Shown here piece by piece: positions 56,101-64,000 of a stretch of 64,000 bases of DNA. The notes under the pieces are model-generated. The model had not been told where the DNA came from. It did not search any database and saw only the letters and a list, made by a program, of their open reading frames with translations. The DNA lies in assembly GCA_016713785.1 (NCBI GenBank), contig JADJOM010000001.1:248001-312000 (forward strand). The letters run 5' to 3'. The DNA comes from Gemmatimonadota bacterium. Its GTDB lineage: Bacteria; Gemmatimonadota; Gemmatimonadetes; Gemmatimonadales; GWC2-71-9. Positions within the stretch are counted from its first letter, which is position 1. The number at the start of each line of letters is the position of its first letter. The translations under genes and the position numbers were made by a program.

Positions 56101-59100
56101 GCGTCACGTCGAACGTGGCGCTGGTGGCGCTGGCGAGGCCGGTGGCGCTGGCCGCGAGGGTGTACCCCGAGGCGGCGTTGTCGATCGAGAGTCCCGGAAA
56201 AGTGGCGATGCCGCCCAGCGCGCTCACCGTGAGGGTGCCGCCGAGGGTGCCGCCGCCTGGGTTGGCGCCGAGTGCCAGGGTGATGGCGTCGGTGGCGCCG
56301 GTGATCAGGTTGCCGTTGGCGTCGGTGACCCGCACCGTCACGGCGGGGGTGATCGCGGCGCCGCTGGTCACGCTGGTAGGCTGCTGGCCGAAGGCAAGCT
56401 CGCTCGCCGGCCCGGCGACGCCGGTGGCCGAGAAGGTGACCGGGCTGCCGCCCAGCCCGCTCGAGGTCGCCGTCAGCGTGTTCGCGCCGGCCACGGCGCC
56501 GAGGGTCCAGCTGCCGACGGTGGCGATGCCGCCCGCGTCGGTGACCGCGCTGCCGCCGGCGAGGCTGCCGCCGCCGGTGGCCACGGCAAAGGTGACGCTC
56601 ACGCCACTCACCGGGTTGCCGTTGGCGTCGGTGACCAGCACCGCCGGCGCGATGGTGACGGCGCTCCCGGCGATGGCGCTCTGGCCGGTGCCGGCGTTCG
56701 CCGCGAGGAGGGCGGCGGGGCCGACGGTGCCGGTCGCGGTGAAGGTGACGGGGCTGCCGGTGAGGCTGCCGCTGGTGGCCGTGAGGGTGTTGGCGCCGAC
56801 GCTGGCACCGAGAGTCCAGCTGCCCACCGTGGCGATGCCGCCGGCGTCGGTGCTGGCCGCGCCGCCGGTGACGCTGCCGCCGCCGGTGGCGACCGCGAAG
56901 GTCACGCTCACGCCGCTCACGGGGTTGCCGCTCTGGTCGGTCACCAGCACCGACGGGTCGATGGCCACCGCGCTGCCCGCGATGGCGCTCTGGGCATCAC
57001 CCGCGTTGAGCGCGATGGTCGTGGCGGCGCCCGCCGCCAGCGTGATGCCACCGGAGGTGGCGCTGTTGAGCCCGGCGGCGGTGAAGGTGAGGCTGTAGCT
57101 CCCGACCGTGCCGGTCAGGGAGAGGTCGGTGAAGGCGGCGGCGCCGCTGCCGTTGCTGGCCACGGTCGTGGTGCCGCCCAGCGTCACGCCCGCCGGCGCG
57201 CCGGTGAGCGCGGCCGTGATGCTCGTCGCGACCGGCGAGGGGTTGCCGCCCACGTCGGTCACCTGCAGCACCGGCTGCTGTGCCAGCGCGGCGCCGTTCA
57301 CGGCGCTCGCCGGCGGCTGGGTGGTGATCGCCAGGGTGGAGGCGGCGCCAGCCGCGAGCGTGATGCTCCCGGAGGTGGCGCTGGAAAGCCCGCCGGCGCT
57401 GAAGGTCAGGGTGTAGTTGCCCGCCAGGCCATTGAGCACCAGGCCGCTGAAGCTGGCCACGCCGCTGGTGTTGGTGGTGGCGGTGGCGCCGGCGGCGATG
57501 ACGCCGCCGCCCGAGGCGGTGACCGTCACGACCGTGCCGGCCTGGCTGATCGGGTTGCCGAAGGCGTCCTCGACGCGGGCCACCGGCTGCTGCGCCAGGG
57601 CCACCCCGTTGGTGGCGCTTGCCGATGGGGCGGTGGTGAGGGCCAGCCGGCTGGCGGCGGCCGCGGTGGCGGTGGCGCCGAAGGTCACCGGGCTCCCGGT
57701 GAGCGATCCTGACGTGGCGGTGAGGGTGTTGGCGCCCACCGTGGTGCCGAGGGTCCAGCTGCCCACGGCGGCGATGCCGCTGGCGTTGGTCGTGGCGGAG
57801 GCGCCGGTGACGCTGCCGCCGCCGCTCGCGACCGCGAAGGTGACACTCACGCCGCTGACCGGGTTGCCGCTCTGGTCGGTGACCAGCACCGCGGGTGGCG
57901 TGGCCACGGCGGCGTTGACGGTGGCGCTCTGCCCATCGCCCGCGCTCGCGGCGATGGTCGTCGCGGCGCCGGCGGTGAGGGCGATGTTCCCCGAGGTGAC
58001 GCCGCTCAGGCCGCCCGCGGCGAACGCCAGGGCGTAGGTGCCGGCGGTGCCGGTGAGCGAGAGGTCGGTGAAGGTGGCCACGCCGTTGACCGCGGCGACG
58101 CTGGCGGTGCCGCCGAGCGCGGCGCCGGCGCCCTGCAGGGTGGCGGTGACGGTGGTGGTGGCGCTGGTGATGACGTTGCCGAAGCCGTCCACGATGCGCA
58201 CGACCGGCTGGGTCGCGAGCGCGGCGCCGTTGGCCGCGCTGGCGGACGGCTGGGCCTGCATGGCGAGCGCGGCGGCCGCGCCGGGATTCACCGTGGCGGT
58301 GAACGTCACCGGCGTGAGGCTGCCGACCTGGGCCGAGAGGTGGTTGGTGCCGGCGGTGCCGCTCAGGGTCCAGCTGCCGACCGTGGCGATGCCGGAGCCA
58401 TTGGTGAGCACGCTGCCGTTGCTGACCGTGCCCTCGCCCGCCGTCGCGGTGAAGGTCACGGTGGCGCCCGCCACCGGGTTGCCGCTCACGTCGGCCACGA
58501 GGACCGAGGGCGCGGGGGCCACCGGGGTCCCGGCGGTACCGGTCAGCGTGGTGCTCGAGGCGGCCGACACCGTGGCCGGCGCGCCGGCATCCACCTGGAT
58601 GGCGCCCGAGGACAGGGCCACCAGCCCGGTAGCGGTGAAGCTCAGGGTCCGCGTGCCCACCGTGCCGGTGATGGCGAGGTTGGTGAAGGTGACCACGCCG
58701 CTCGCGTTGCTGGCGACGGTGGTGGTGCCACCCAGGGTGCCGCCGCCGGCGACGATCGCCGCGGTGACCTGGACGCCCGCCTGGGTGGCGTTGTTCCCGA
58801 ACTGGTCCTTGAGCTGGATGATGGGCTGCTGCGCCAAGGCGGCGCCGTTGAGCGCGCTGCTGCCCGGCGCCGTGCTGAACACCATGCTGGCGGGGGCCCC
58901 GGCGACCGCCGTGGCGGTGATGGTCACCGGCGCCAGCGTCCCTACCGTCGCGGTCAGGGTGTTGGCGCCCACCTGCGTGCCGAGCGTCCAGCTGCCGACG
59001 GCGGCCACGCCGCTCGCGTCGGTGGTATCCACCGCGCCGGTCAGCGCGCCGCCGCCCGAGGCGACCGCGAACGTCACCTGGATCCCGGGCACCCCGCGCC

Positions 59101-59290
59101 CCTTCTTGTCCCGGACCTGGACCGAGGGAGCCACCGCCACCGCGGTGGCCACCGGGGCCTGCTGGTTGTTGCCCGACAGCGCCGTGACACTCGTCGGCGT
59201 GTGATCCGAGGGGCCGGTGCCATCCCCGCCACCACAGGCGGCGACGTACGCAAAGGCGGCCAGCAGGGCGAGGCGAGAGACGTTCCGCAT
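53126..59290 (-). CDS. Giant Ig-repeat lipoprotein 3 with C-terminal RCC1 repeats (2054 residues)
   Basis: The N-terminus is a lipoprotein signal, SRLALLAAFAYVAAC (Cys19), then GGGDGTGPSD. Ig-like units make up about residues 30-1690, with the same phrases as lipoproteins 1 and 2. From about residue 1690 the protein changes to RCC1-type repeats: ACALTIDGVPYCWGNNAAGG, SCGLDTNGAAYCWGNNASGE, LFCWGDNSAGQYGRG, YCWGINGSGQLGDN, YCWGDNFQGRLGQD and YCWGLNDAGQLGDG, seven blades ending YCWGEGDGGQLGDG, so a beta-propeller of seven units. RCC1-like propellers in secreted bacterial proteins often mediate adhesion or ligand binding. Complete over 6.2 kb. The combination is not rare in Gemmatimonadota and related groups, but the function is unknown. 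Confidence 0.88.
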   Translation of the reverse strand: MRNVSRLALLAAFAYVAACGGGDGTGPSDHTPTSVTALSGNNQQAPVATAVAVAPSVQVRDKKGRGVPGIQVTFAVASGGGALTGAVDTTDASGVAAVGSWTLGTQVGANTLTATVGTLAPVTITATAVAGAPASMVFSTAPGSSALNGAALAQQPIIQLKDQFGNNATQAGVQVTAAIVAGGGTLGGTTTVASNASGVVTFTNLAITGTVGTRTLSFTATGLVALSSGAIQVDAGAPATVSAASSTTLTGTAGTPVAPAPSVLVADVSGNPVAGATVTFTATAGEGTVSNGSVLTNGSGIATVGSWTLSGTAGTNHLSAQVGSLTPVTFTATVNPGAAAALAMQAQPSASAANGAALATQPVVRIVDGFGNVITSATTTVTATLQGAGAALGGTASVAAVNGVATFTDLSLTGTAGTYALAFAAGGLSGVTSGNIALTAGAATTIAASAGDGQSATVNAAVATPPAVLVTDQSGNPVSGVSVTFAVASGGGSVTGASATTNASGIAAVGSWTLGTTVGANTLTATSGSLTGSPVTFGATATAAAASRLALTTAPSASATNGVALAQQPVARVEDAFGNPISQAGTVVTVTASGGGVIAAGATATTNTSGVASFSGLVLNGLAGNYTLTFSAGGLSSATSGSITLAAGAASTLAITTQPPASAVNGAALAQQPVLQVTDVGGNPSPVATSITAALTGAPAGVTLGGTTTVASNGSGAAAFTDLSLTGTVGSYSLTFTAAGLNSATSGGITLAAGAATTIALNAGDAQSAIAGSAVAIDPSVLVTDQSGNPVSGVSVTFAVATGGGSVTGGAASTDAGGIATVGSWTLGASVGANTLTATSGSLTGSPVTFTATGTVGPAALLAANAGTGQSAIAGSAVTIAPAVLVTDANGNPVSGVSVTFAVATGGGSLAGGSAVTDAGGIATVGSWTLGAVAGANTLTATSSGLGGSPVTFSATGVAGPASELAFGQQPTSVTSGAAITPAVTVRVTDANGNLITGATDAITLALGANPGGGTLGGTLTVSALGGIATFPGLSIDNAASGYTLAASATGLASATSATFDVTPGAPTNLAFGQQPTSTTGGATLAPAVTVLVRDANGNTVTGSTAPVTIAIGTNPGSGTLGGTLTVNAVAGVATFADLNIDKAGTGYTLSAASAGVSGVTSASFNITAGAATRLAFGQQPSDLLAGGTMAPAVTVLVQDAGGNTVTGATNAVTMALGTNPTGGSLSGTLTVNAVAGVATFSDLSLTAAAPGYTLAATASGLTGATSASFDVTPAAATKLAVGQQPGSAASGAALSPSVTVLVQDAFDNTVTGASTAVTVALGTNPGGSTLGGTLTVNAAAGIATFANLTLDKVGVGYTLDFTAGGLTGASSGAFSITPGAAAQLAFGQQPTSSTGGGVIAPAVTVLVQDAAGNTVTGATSSVSLAFGANPGSGTLGGTVSASAVAGVATFSDLTVDKVGTGYTLAASSAGLTGATSAAFDVTPGAAAALTITTQPSSQVTNANALTQQPVLQLRDAGGNAVPQAGVNVLASLTDSTGVVLGGTRTVATNASGVATFTNLALTGTVGSYSLTFTSGALTSATSSSIALVAGSPASVVAASATSQSGRVGIAAGTAPSVTVTDVSGNPVSGATVTFAVTAGGGTVSGGSQSTDALGHATVSGWTLGRTVTTNTVSATVGALPVVTFDATVTIQLSAVSAGNDHACALTIDGVPYCWGNNAAGGLGDSTTTPTLAPVPVAGSPYYSRISAGRGFSCGLDTNGAAYCWGNNASGELGIGSTTPKTAPTAVTGGHLFTGIVTENIASSHHACAIAVGGSLFCWGDNSAGQYGRGNTTSSSSPQAAGGTGTTYLQVAAGDKFSCGVRTGQAAYCWGINGSGQLGDNSTAQRLNPVAVAGGLSFTQVATSQIHSCGLTAGGLVYCWGDNFQGRLGQDTTLVNQSLTPIQVPGLTGVSELVAGGGHTCARTSGNAIYCWGLNDAGQLGDGTGGAAGDYSSTPVLVSLPGGVTGFTSITTGASFACAIANTGAVYCWGEGDGGQLGDGTGLDANLPVLVVDP

Positions 59291-59541
59291 GGGTCAGACC
59301 CCGGTGGGGGGATGTGCTGGAGAGCATCGGGACTTCCGCGGGCGGCCCCGCGGATCCCGGAGAATGCCGGATCTACAACAAGATCCGTGCCTGAGTGTGG
59401 CGGGGGCGCGTCAGGCTATCTCGTTGACTGGATTCATGTTGCGGATGAGCTCCGGCGCAGATCTCGTGGCTTTGGGGCCACGGGTGGGGGGTCATCGCGG
59501 GGAGTCTTGCCGAGTGCGTGACCGGGATCACCGGTCCGGAT

Positions 59542-60642
59542 TCAGGCCCGCACCCGCCAGCCGGCCCGGTCGAGGCCCCAGGCGATGGCCATCCAGAGGA
59601 GGACAAAGCTGATGGCGTACCCGAGCGACCCGTTGAGCGGACCGGCCCAGCCGGCAAACCCACGCTGGTAGATCACCCGCTGCAGCGGCGCGGCCGCCTC
59701 GCCCTGGCCCACGCGGATCAGCAGGAGCAGCCGCGCCATGAGTCCCGACCCCACGAAGACGAGCAGCGGATTGGTGCCGAAGGGGAGCCAGGGCCGGGCC
59801 CAGCCCGCGAGGCCCGCCACCTCGATGAGCCCGTAGCAGGGCGCGAGCGCCAGCAGCGCCGCGCCGGCGGTGAAGACCACGTAGGAACTGGTCCAGAGGC
59901 TCTTGTTGATCGGAAAGACGAGCGCCCACGCGAGCCCGACGGCCACGGCCAGCGCGCCCGCGAGCGCGAGCCGCCACGCCACGCGCCCGCTCGGCGCCTG
60001 GCGGCGGAGCCACTGCCCGGTGAGCGCGCCCAGCAGGCAGGTGGCGATGGCAGGTAGCGTACTCAGGAGTCCTTCAGGATCCCAGTCGGGCTTCCACGTA
60101 TGGCCGGCGAGCAGCCGCGCATCGACGAACTGCGCCAGGTTGCCGACCGGCTCCAGCACGCCGGCGCCATACCCGGGGACGGGCACCAGCGTCATCAGGG
60201 CCCAGTATCCGAGCAGCAGGGTGCCCGAGAGCAGCGCCACACCCCAGGCCGGGAGGAGCAGCCAGGCCGGCGCCGCCACCAGGTACACCAGGCCGATGCG
60301 CTGCAGCACGCCGGGCCAGCGCAGGGTGTCGAGGTGATAGAAGGGAAAGCCGTTGAGCAGCAGCCCGGCGAGGATGATGACCAGCCCGCGGCGGAGGATG
60401 CGACGCAGGACCACGCGGCGGCCGGCCCCCTGCTCTTCCCGCGCGCGGAGCGAGAACGCGAGCGCCACCCCGGCGATGAAAAGGAAGAAGGGAAAGATGA
60501 GGTCGGTCGGCGTCCAGCCATGCCACTCGGCATGCGCCAGCGGCGGATAGACGTAGGACCAGCTGCCGGGGTTGTTGACCAGCAGCATCGCGGCCACGGT
60601 GAGGCCGCGGAAGGCGTCGAGGGAGCGGAGGCGAGGGGGCAC
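59542..60642 (-). CDS. HGSNAT-like membrane acyltransferase (DUF5009/DUF1624)
   Basis: From the GTG at 60642: RLRSLDAFRGLTVAAMLLVN NPG is the characteristic start of heparan-alpha-glucosaminide N-acetyltransferase-like proteins, with the conserved DAFRGL and NNPGSW. Then follow EWHGWTPTDLIFPFFLFIAG and about ten further hydrophobic segments, including GWARPWLPFGTNPLLVFVGS. Total about 366 residues. Members transfer acetyl groups across the membrane to polysaccharide amino sugars, or are uncharacterised. I preferred GTG at 60642 to the TTG at 60684 because the family begins there. The tRNA cluster starts 77 bp upstream of this start. Confidence 0.83.
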   Translation of the reverse strand: MPPRLRSLDAFRGLTVAAMLLVNNPGSWSYVYPPLAHAEWHGWTPTDLIFPFFLFIAGVALAFSLRAREEQGAGRRVVLRRILRRGLVIILAGLLLNGFPFYHLDTLRWPGVLQRIGLVYLVAAPAWLLLPAWGVALLSGTLLLGYWALMTLVPVPGYGAGVLEPVGNLAQFVDARLLAGHTWKPDWDPEGLLSTLPAIATCLLGALTGQWLRRQAPSGRVAWRLALAGALAVAVGLAWALVFPINKSLWTSSYVVFTAGAALLALAPCYGLIEVAGLAGWARPWLPFGTNPLLVFVGSGLMARLLLLIRVGQGEAAAPLQRVIYQRGFAGWAGPLNGSLGYAISFVLLWMAIAWGLDRAGWRVRA

Positions 60643-60718
60643 GCGATGAAATACCGGACCGGCGCGCCGGGCGCCAGAGGCCAAGACGGCCCGGAGCGAG
60701 AGCTCCGGGCCGTCCGAG

Positions 60719-60791
60719 TGCGCCGCGTAGGAATCGAACCTACAACCTAGTGATTAAGAGTCACTTGCTCTGCCAATTGAGCTAGCGGCGC
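60719..60791 (-). tRNA. tRNA-Lys(CTT)
   Basis: 73 nt: acceptor GCGCCGC / GCGGCGC, anticodon stem-loop AGTGA-CTCTTAA-TCACT giving CTT, T-arm GTAGGTTCGATTCCTAC, discriminator A. Last of the five-tRNA series. Confidence 0.93.
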
Positions 60792-60853
60792 AAAGGGGGC
60801 AGGCGCGGAGGCCTGCCCCCACTGGTGCTCGTGTCTGTCCTGCGTGCTGCGAG

Positions 60854-60925
60854 TAGCCCCAACGGGAGTCGAACCCGTCTCTCGACCTTGAAAGGGTCGC
60901 GTCCTAACCGATAGACGATGGGGCC
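60854..60925 (-). tRNA. tRNA-Glu(TTC)
   Basis: 72 nt: acceptor GGCCCCA / TGGGGCT, anticodon stem-loop CGACC-CTTTCAA-GGTCG giving TTC, T-arm ACGGGTTCGACTCCCGT, discriminator A. Confidence 0.93.
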
Positions 60926-60941
60926 GTTGGGGCCCACCCCA

Positions 60942-61014
<73 letters not shown>

Positions 61015-61054
61015 GTGCACCTGCACTGGTCCGGCACAGCGGCCGGACCGCCGA

Positions 61055-61127
61055 CAGGCCCGGAGGGAATCGAACCCCCAACCCCCGGTTTTGGAGACCG
61101 GTGCTCTACCAATTGAGCTACGGACCT
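61055..61127 (-). tRNA. tRNA-Trp(CCA)
   Basis: 73 nt: acceptor AGGTCCG / CGGGCCT, anticodon stem-loop CCGGT-CTCCAAA-ACCGG giving CCA, discriminator G as expected for tRNA-Trp. Confidence 0.93.
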
Positions 61128-61143
61128 ACACTCCTCAACACAG

Positions 61144-61218
61144 GGTGGCTGACGGGGATCGAACCCGCAACCTCCGGAGCCACAGTCCGGCGCTCTAACC
61201 GATTGAGCTACAACCACC
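61144..61218 (-). tRNA. tRNA-His(GTG)
   Basis: 75 nt including the extra 5' G (G-1) opposite discriminator C, the identity mark of tRNA-His. Acceptor GTGGTTG / CAGCCAC, anticodon stem-loop CCGGA-CTGTGGC-TCCGG giving GTG. First in the transcript order His, Trp, Glu, Glu, Lys. Confidence 0.93.
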
Positions 61219-61277
61219 ACGGGCTCTTTTGGCCAGCACCGCGAGCCGGGAGAAGGTAAAGACCGCCCCCGGGTGGG

Positions 61278-61919
61278 TCAAGGCCAGAAGCGCTCGCGCA
61301 GCCGCCCGGTCCCGGGATGCACCGGGACCGGGCGGCCGTCGAGCGCTGCCACCTCAACGATACCCCGGACCGCGTTGCTCAGGAAGAGTGACCGCCCGGC
61401 GAGTTCCGCCTCGGTCACGCGGCGCTCCGCCACCGGCCCCGCCAGCTCCTCGATCCGCATCCGGGACACCCCGGGCAGCACGCCGAGGCCCAGCGCCGGC
61501 GCGGCCAGGGTGTCCCCCTCCCACCAGTAGAGGCACCAGATCGTGGCCTCCGCCACCAGCCCGGTGGGGGTCAGCAGCAGGGCATCGTCGGCACCGGCCG
61601 CGCGCGCCCCCTCCAGCGCCTCGGCGAAGGCAGCACGGTGGGTGGTCTTGTGCGGGTAGCCGGGATGACGGACCGCGCTCACCCGCAGCGCCACCGGCGC
61701 GGTTGCGCCGGGCTCGCGCTCGGTCACCTGGACGCCGTGGCGGCCCACCTCCATCCGGTGCACGCGATCGGCACCACCTTCCGGCACGGTGAAGGCCGGC
61801 GGAAACGGCACGCCGAGCGCGCGGCAGCTCGCGACCAGGCGGCGGAGGTGCAGGTACCAGAGCGGCGCGCGGCCGCCCCGGACCCGGACGGTCTCGAGCA
61901 ACGTGGGAAGGGTGCTCAC
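61278..61919 (-). CDS. Class IV aminotransferase (PabC/branched-chain-like)
   Basis: 213 residues from the GTG at 61919, which overlaps the stop of the EamA gene (GTGA). The fold begins TLPTLLETVRVRGGRAPLWY and LHLRRLVASCRALGVP. The PLP lysine is in GYPHKTTHRAAFAEA, and the cofactor-binding end is LFLSNAVRGIVEVAALDGRP. The family includes aminodeoxychorismate lyase, D-amino acid and branched-chain aminotransferases; the rather short size fits aminodeoxychorismate lyase-like proteins best, but specificity is not certain. The overlap means translational coupling to the transporter upstream. Confidence 0.83.
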   Translation of the reverse strand: MSTLPTLLETVRVRGGRAPLWYLHLRRLVASCRALGVPFPPAFTVPEGGADRVHRMEVGRHGVQVTEREPGATAPVALRVSAVRHPGYPHKTTHRAAFAEALEGARAAGADDALLLTPTGLVAEATIWCLYWWEGDTLAAPALGLGVLPGVSRMRIEELAGPVAERRVTEAELAGRSLFLSNAVRGIVEVAALDGRPVPVHPGTGRLRERFWP

Positions 61920-62821
61920 GTCGGCTCGGCGGCCGGGCGCGGTGGCGCGGCGGGTACGACAGCGTCCCGGCGGGCGTCGGCCCAGGACTTCACGCCCGTG
62001 GCCGCCATGATCAGCACGCCACCGACCAGCGCCCACGGCCCGGGATACTCGCCGTGCACCGCCCAGGCGAGGAGCGGGTTGAGGGCCGGCTCCAGGAAAA
62101 GGAGCAGCGACGTCTCGAGCGCCGGCACGTGCGGGATGGCGCGGGTGAGCAGGGCGTACGCCAGCCCGATCTGGAAGATGCCGAGGTAGAGGATGATGGC
62201 CCAGTCGCGCGGGCCCGCGCCCGCGAAGGGCAATGCGGCCGGGAGCGCCACCCCGAACGCCACGAGATTGCCCAGCACCACCGCGCTCGCCGGCGAGCCG
62301 CCACGGGTGCCCATCCAGCGCAGCCCGATCAGCATGGCGGCGTAGGTGACCCCCGAGGCCAGGGCGAGCAGGTTGCCCTTGACCGGGTCGGGGGCGGTCG
62401 CGAACGTCGTCTGGCGTCCCAGGAAGAAGAACGCCATGCCCACCGCCACGGCGGCCATGAAGCCGAGGTCGCGCCGGTGCAACGGCTCCTTGAGGAGCCA
62501 GGGGCCGAGCAGGAGGATGTAGAGGGGCGCGGTGGACTGCAGGAAGATCGTGTTGGCCGCGGTCGTGAGCCGGTTGGCCAGCACGAAGAGCACCAGCGTG
62601 GCGGCGTAGGCCACGGCCACGAGCAGGGTGCCCGCCAGCTGCCCGCGCCGGAGCCGCCGGGCCGCCGGCAGGAAGAGCCACACCGCCAGCGCCGCCACGC
62701 CCGACCGGAGCGAGGCGACCTGCCAGCTGGAGAAGGTGACCGCCTTGATGGCGGCGCCCCCCGTCGAGAACAGGAACGCGACGCACAGGATCTCGAGCCG
62801 CGCCCGGGACCGCGGAGTCAT
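61916..62821 (-). CDS. EamA-family (drug/metabolite) transporter
   Basis: 301 residues from the ATG at 62821. About ten hydrophobic segments in two EamA repeats, for example CVAFLFSTGGAAIKAV, VAVAYAATLVLFVLANRLTT, TIFLQSTAPLYILLLGPWL, and in the second half LASGVTYAAMLIGLRWMG, LYLGIFQIGLAYALLTRAIP and LLLFLEPALNPLLAWAVHGE. The last phrase is the typical EamA end signature. It probably exports amino acids or metabolites; the substrate is not known. It overlaps the aminotransferase gene by 4 bases, suggesting a functional link around an amino-acid-like compound. Confidence 0.87.
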   Translation of the reverse strand: MTPRSRARLEILCVAFLFSTGGAAIKAVTFSSWQVASLRSGVAALAVWLFLPAARRLRRGQLAGTLLVAVAYAATLVLFVLANRLTTAANTIFLQSTAPLYILLLGPWLLKEPLHRRDLGFMAAVAVGMAFFFLGRQTTFATAPDPVKGNLLALASGVTYAAMLIGLRWMGTRGGSPASAVVLGNLVAFGVALPAALPFAGAGPRDWAIILYLGIFQIGLAYALLTRAIPHVPALETSLLLFLEPALNPLLAWAVHGEYPGPWALVGGVLIMAATGVKSWADARRDAVVPAAPPRPAAEPT

Positions 62822-62862
62822 CGTGCCCGCACAGGAAATCGCATGCCCAAGGATAACCGGCG

Positions 62863-64000
62863 ATGAACAGCCCCGACACCGACCGGCGCCCCCTGCCCCC
62901 CTTTCCCGGGTGGTGGCGCGCCCTCGGGCCCGGCATCGTGTGGATGGCGCTGGCGCAGGGGAGCGGCGAGCTGATCTGGTGGCCCTACCTGGTGGCCAAG
63001 TACGGCCTGACGTTCCTCTGCCTGCTGCTGCCGGCCTGCCTGCTCCAGTATCCGCTCAACGTGGAGATCGGGCGCTACACGCTGCTCACCGGCGAGACGA
63101 TCTTCCGCGGCTTCCTGCGGCTGCATCGCGGCTTCGGGCTCGCGCTGTGGGCCCTCATGACGCTCTCCTTCCTCTGGTTCGGTGCGTTCGCGTCGGCGGG
63201 CGGCACCGCGCTGGCGGCGCTCACCGGGTTTCCGGCCGGGTGGGGCGCGCGGGGGCAGACGCTGTTCTGGGGGTACGCCTCGATCGGCGTGTTCGTGGTC
63301 GCCGCGGTGTTCTCGGGCGTGGTGTACCGGCTGGTCGAGAACTTCATGAAGGTGGTGGCGGTGACCACCGTGATCGGGCTGGCGTGGGCGTGCCTGCAGC
63401 CGGAGGTGCTCGCCGCGCTGCCGTCGTTCGTCCGCGGACTCGCGGGCCCGCCCGCCGGCTCCATGCCGCGCCCCTGGGACCCGGCCGACGCCACCAAGCT
63501 CCTCACCGGGATCACCTTCGCGGGGCTGGGCGGGTTCTGGATCCTGCTCTACTCGTACTGGCTGAGCGAAAAGGGGGCGGGGATGGCCGCCCATGCCTCA
63601 CACGTGACGGGGGTGGGCGGCGGCGCCGGGACGGCCACCGATGAGCCCGCCCCGGTGCACGGCATGGCGGGCGTGGCCGCGCTGCTCCCCTCCGACCGTG
63701 AGGAGACCCGGGCCGCGTGGGACCGGTGGCGCCGCTACCTGACGGTCGACGCGCTGGTGGGGATCGGCGGCAACCTGTGCACCACGCTGATGACCTGCCT
63801 GCTGGCGTGGGCGCTGCTCTTTCCCAAGGGGCTGCTGCCGGAGGACTACGAGCTGGCGGTGGTGCAGAGCCGGTTCTTCGAGGTGAGCTGGGGGCCGGTG
63901 GGGCGGCTGCTGTTCCTGGTGGTGGCGGCGGCGTTCCTGACCGACACCTGGCTCGCCACCGCCGACGGGGTCAGCCGGATGCAGGCCGACATCATCACGA
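62863..64000 (+). CDS. Nramp-like transporter (3' end beyond the window)
   Basis: An ATG at 62863 opens a frame that is still open at 64000, giving 379 residues so far. The start is WWRALGPGIVWMALAQGSGE then LIWWPYLVAKYG, resembling the first helices of Nramp-family proteins but with AQGSGEL where classical metal-transporting members have a DPGN motif. Further helices include WALMTLSFLWFGAFASAGG and FAGLGGFWILLYSYWLSEKG. A cytoplasmic loop rich in Gly/Ala/Asp (ASHVTGVGGGAG) separates helices. Without the usual Asp-Asn site it is unclear whether it moves divalent metals. Divergent from the EamA gene, 41 bp apart. Confidence 0.7.
   Translation, partial: MNSPDTDRRPLPPFPGWWRALGPGIVWMALAQGSGELIWWPYLVAKYGLTFLCLLLPACLLQYPLNVEIGRYTLLTGETIFRGFLRLHRGFGLALWALMTLSFLWFGAFASAGGTALAALTGFPAGWGARGQTLFWGYASIGVFVVAAVFSGVVYRLVENFMKVVAVTTVIGLAWACLQPEVLAALPSFVRGLAGPPAGSMPRPWDPADATKLLTGITFAGLGGFWILLYSYWLSEKGAGMAAHASHVTGVGGGAGTATDEPAPVHGMAGVAALLPSDREETRAAWDRWRRYLTVDALVGIGGNLCTTLMTCLLAWALLFPKGLLPEDYELAVVQSRFFEVSWGPVGRLLFLVVAAAFLTDTWLATADGVSRMQADIIT

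Noticed and set aside
53414..57712. A 1432-residue open frame on the plus strand opposite lipoprotein 3
   Set aside because: Low-complexity antisense shadow of the Ig/RCC1 gene.

Overview
The window is a high-GC (about 70%) bacterial chromosome segment, most likely from a Gemmatimonadota-type organism. That assignment is an inference from three things: very large Ig-repeat lipoproteins whose N-termini read like ...ACGGGDGTGP, twin-arginine/lipoprotein metallo-hydrolases of the DUF885 and M19 kinds, and the overall gene style. No rRNA or universal marker gene is present to confirm it.

Layout. 1-8157: housekeeping and accessory single genes (Ser/Thr kinase tail, DUF2200, class C beta-lactamase-like hydrolase, alpha/beta hydrolase, cupredoxin lipoprotein, MOSC protein, Cys-containing lipoprotein, amidase). 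8158-24551: a laterally acquired region of about 16.4 kb built on a tRNA-Pro(GGG) gene at 24478-24551. Copies of the tRNA 3' half and its neighbouring repeat recur at 8158-8474, 16656-16900, 19633-20109 and 24195-24520 and divide the region into modules. Module 1 holds a VapBC45-like toxin-antitoxin pair, a three-gene HEPN operon, an integrase remnant, a TetR regulator, a broken conserved gene and an IS21 element. Module 2 holds an AlbA_2-NB-ARC-TPR STAND protein. Module 3 holds a winged-helix/PIN/transmembrane protein, a convergent type II restriction-modification pair and a second integrase remnant. I read this as a tandemly accreted defence hotspot. 24635-30897: MarR plus Old Yellow Enzyme pair, DUF885 hydrolase, a small acidic protein and a CPA1 antiporter. 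30973-31172: tRNA-Thr and tRNA-Leu. 31262-46301: two giant Ig-repeat lipoproteins. 46578-53010: two outer-membrane barrels, SURF1, M19 dipeptidase, YkgJ-type protein, PafA-like phosphatase and a HExxH lipoprotein. 53126-59290: a third giant lipoprotein that adds RCC1 repeats. 59542-64000: HGSNAT-like acyltransferase, a five-tRNA cluster (His, Trp, Glu, Glu, Lys), class IV aminotransferase, EamA transporter and an Nramp-like transporter running off the end.

Sequence quality matters for reading this annotation. About 30 single-base frameshifts break otherwise well-conserved genes between 1 and 31 kb, while only one (in a run of eight G) is seen between 31 and 64 kb. Most broken genes keep conserved coding sequence on both sides of each shift, so assembly indels are the likelier explanation. 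I therefore annotate the reconstructed spans as genes and state the shift positions.
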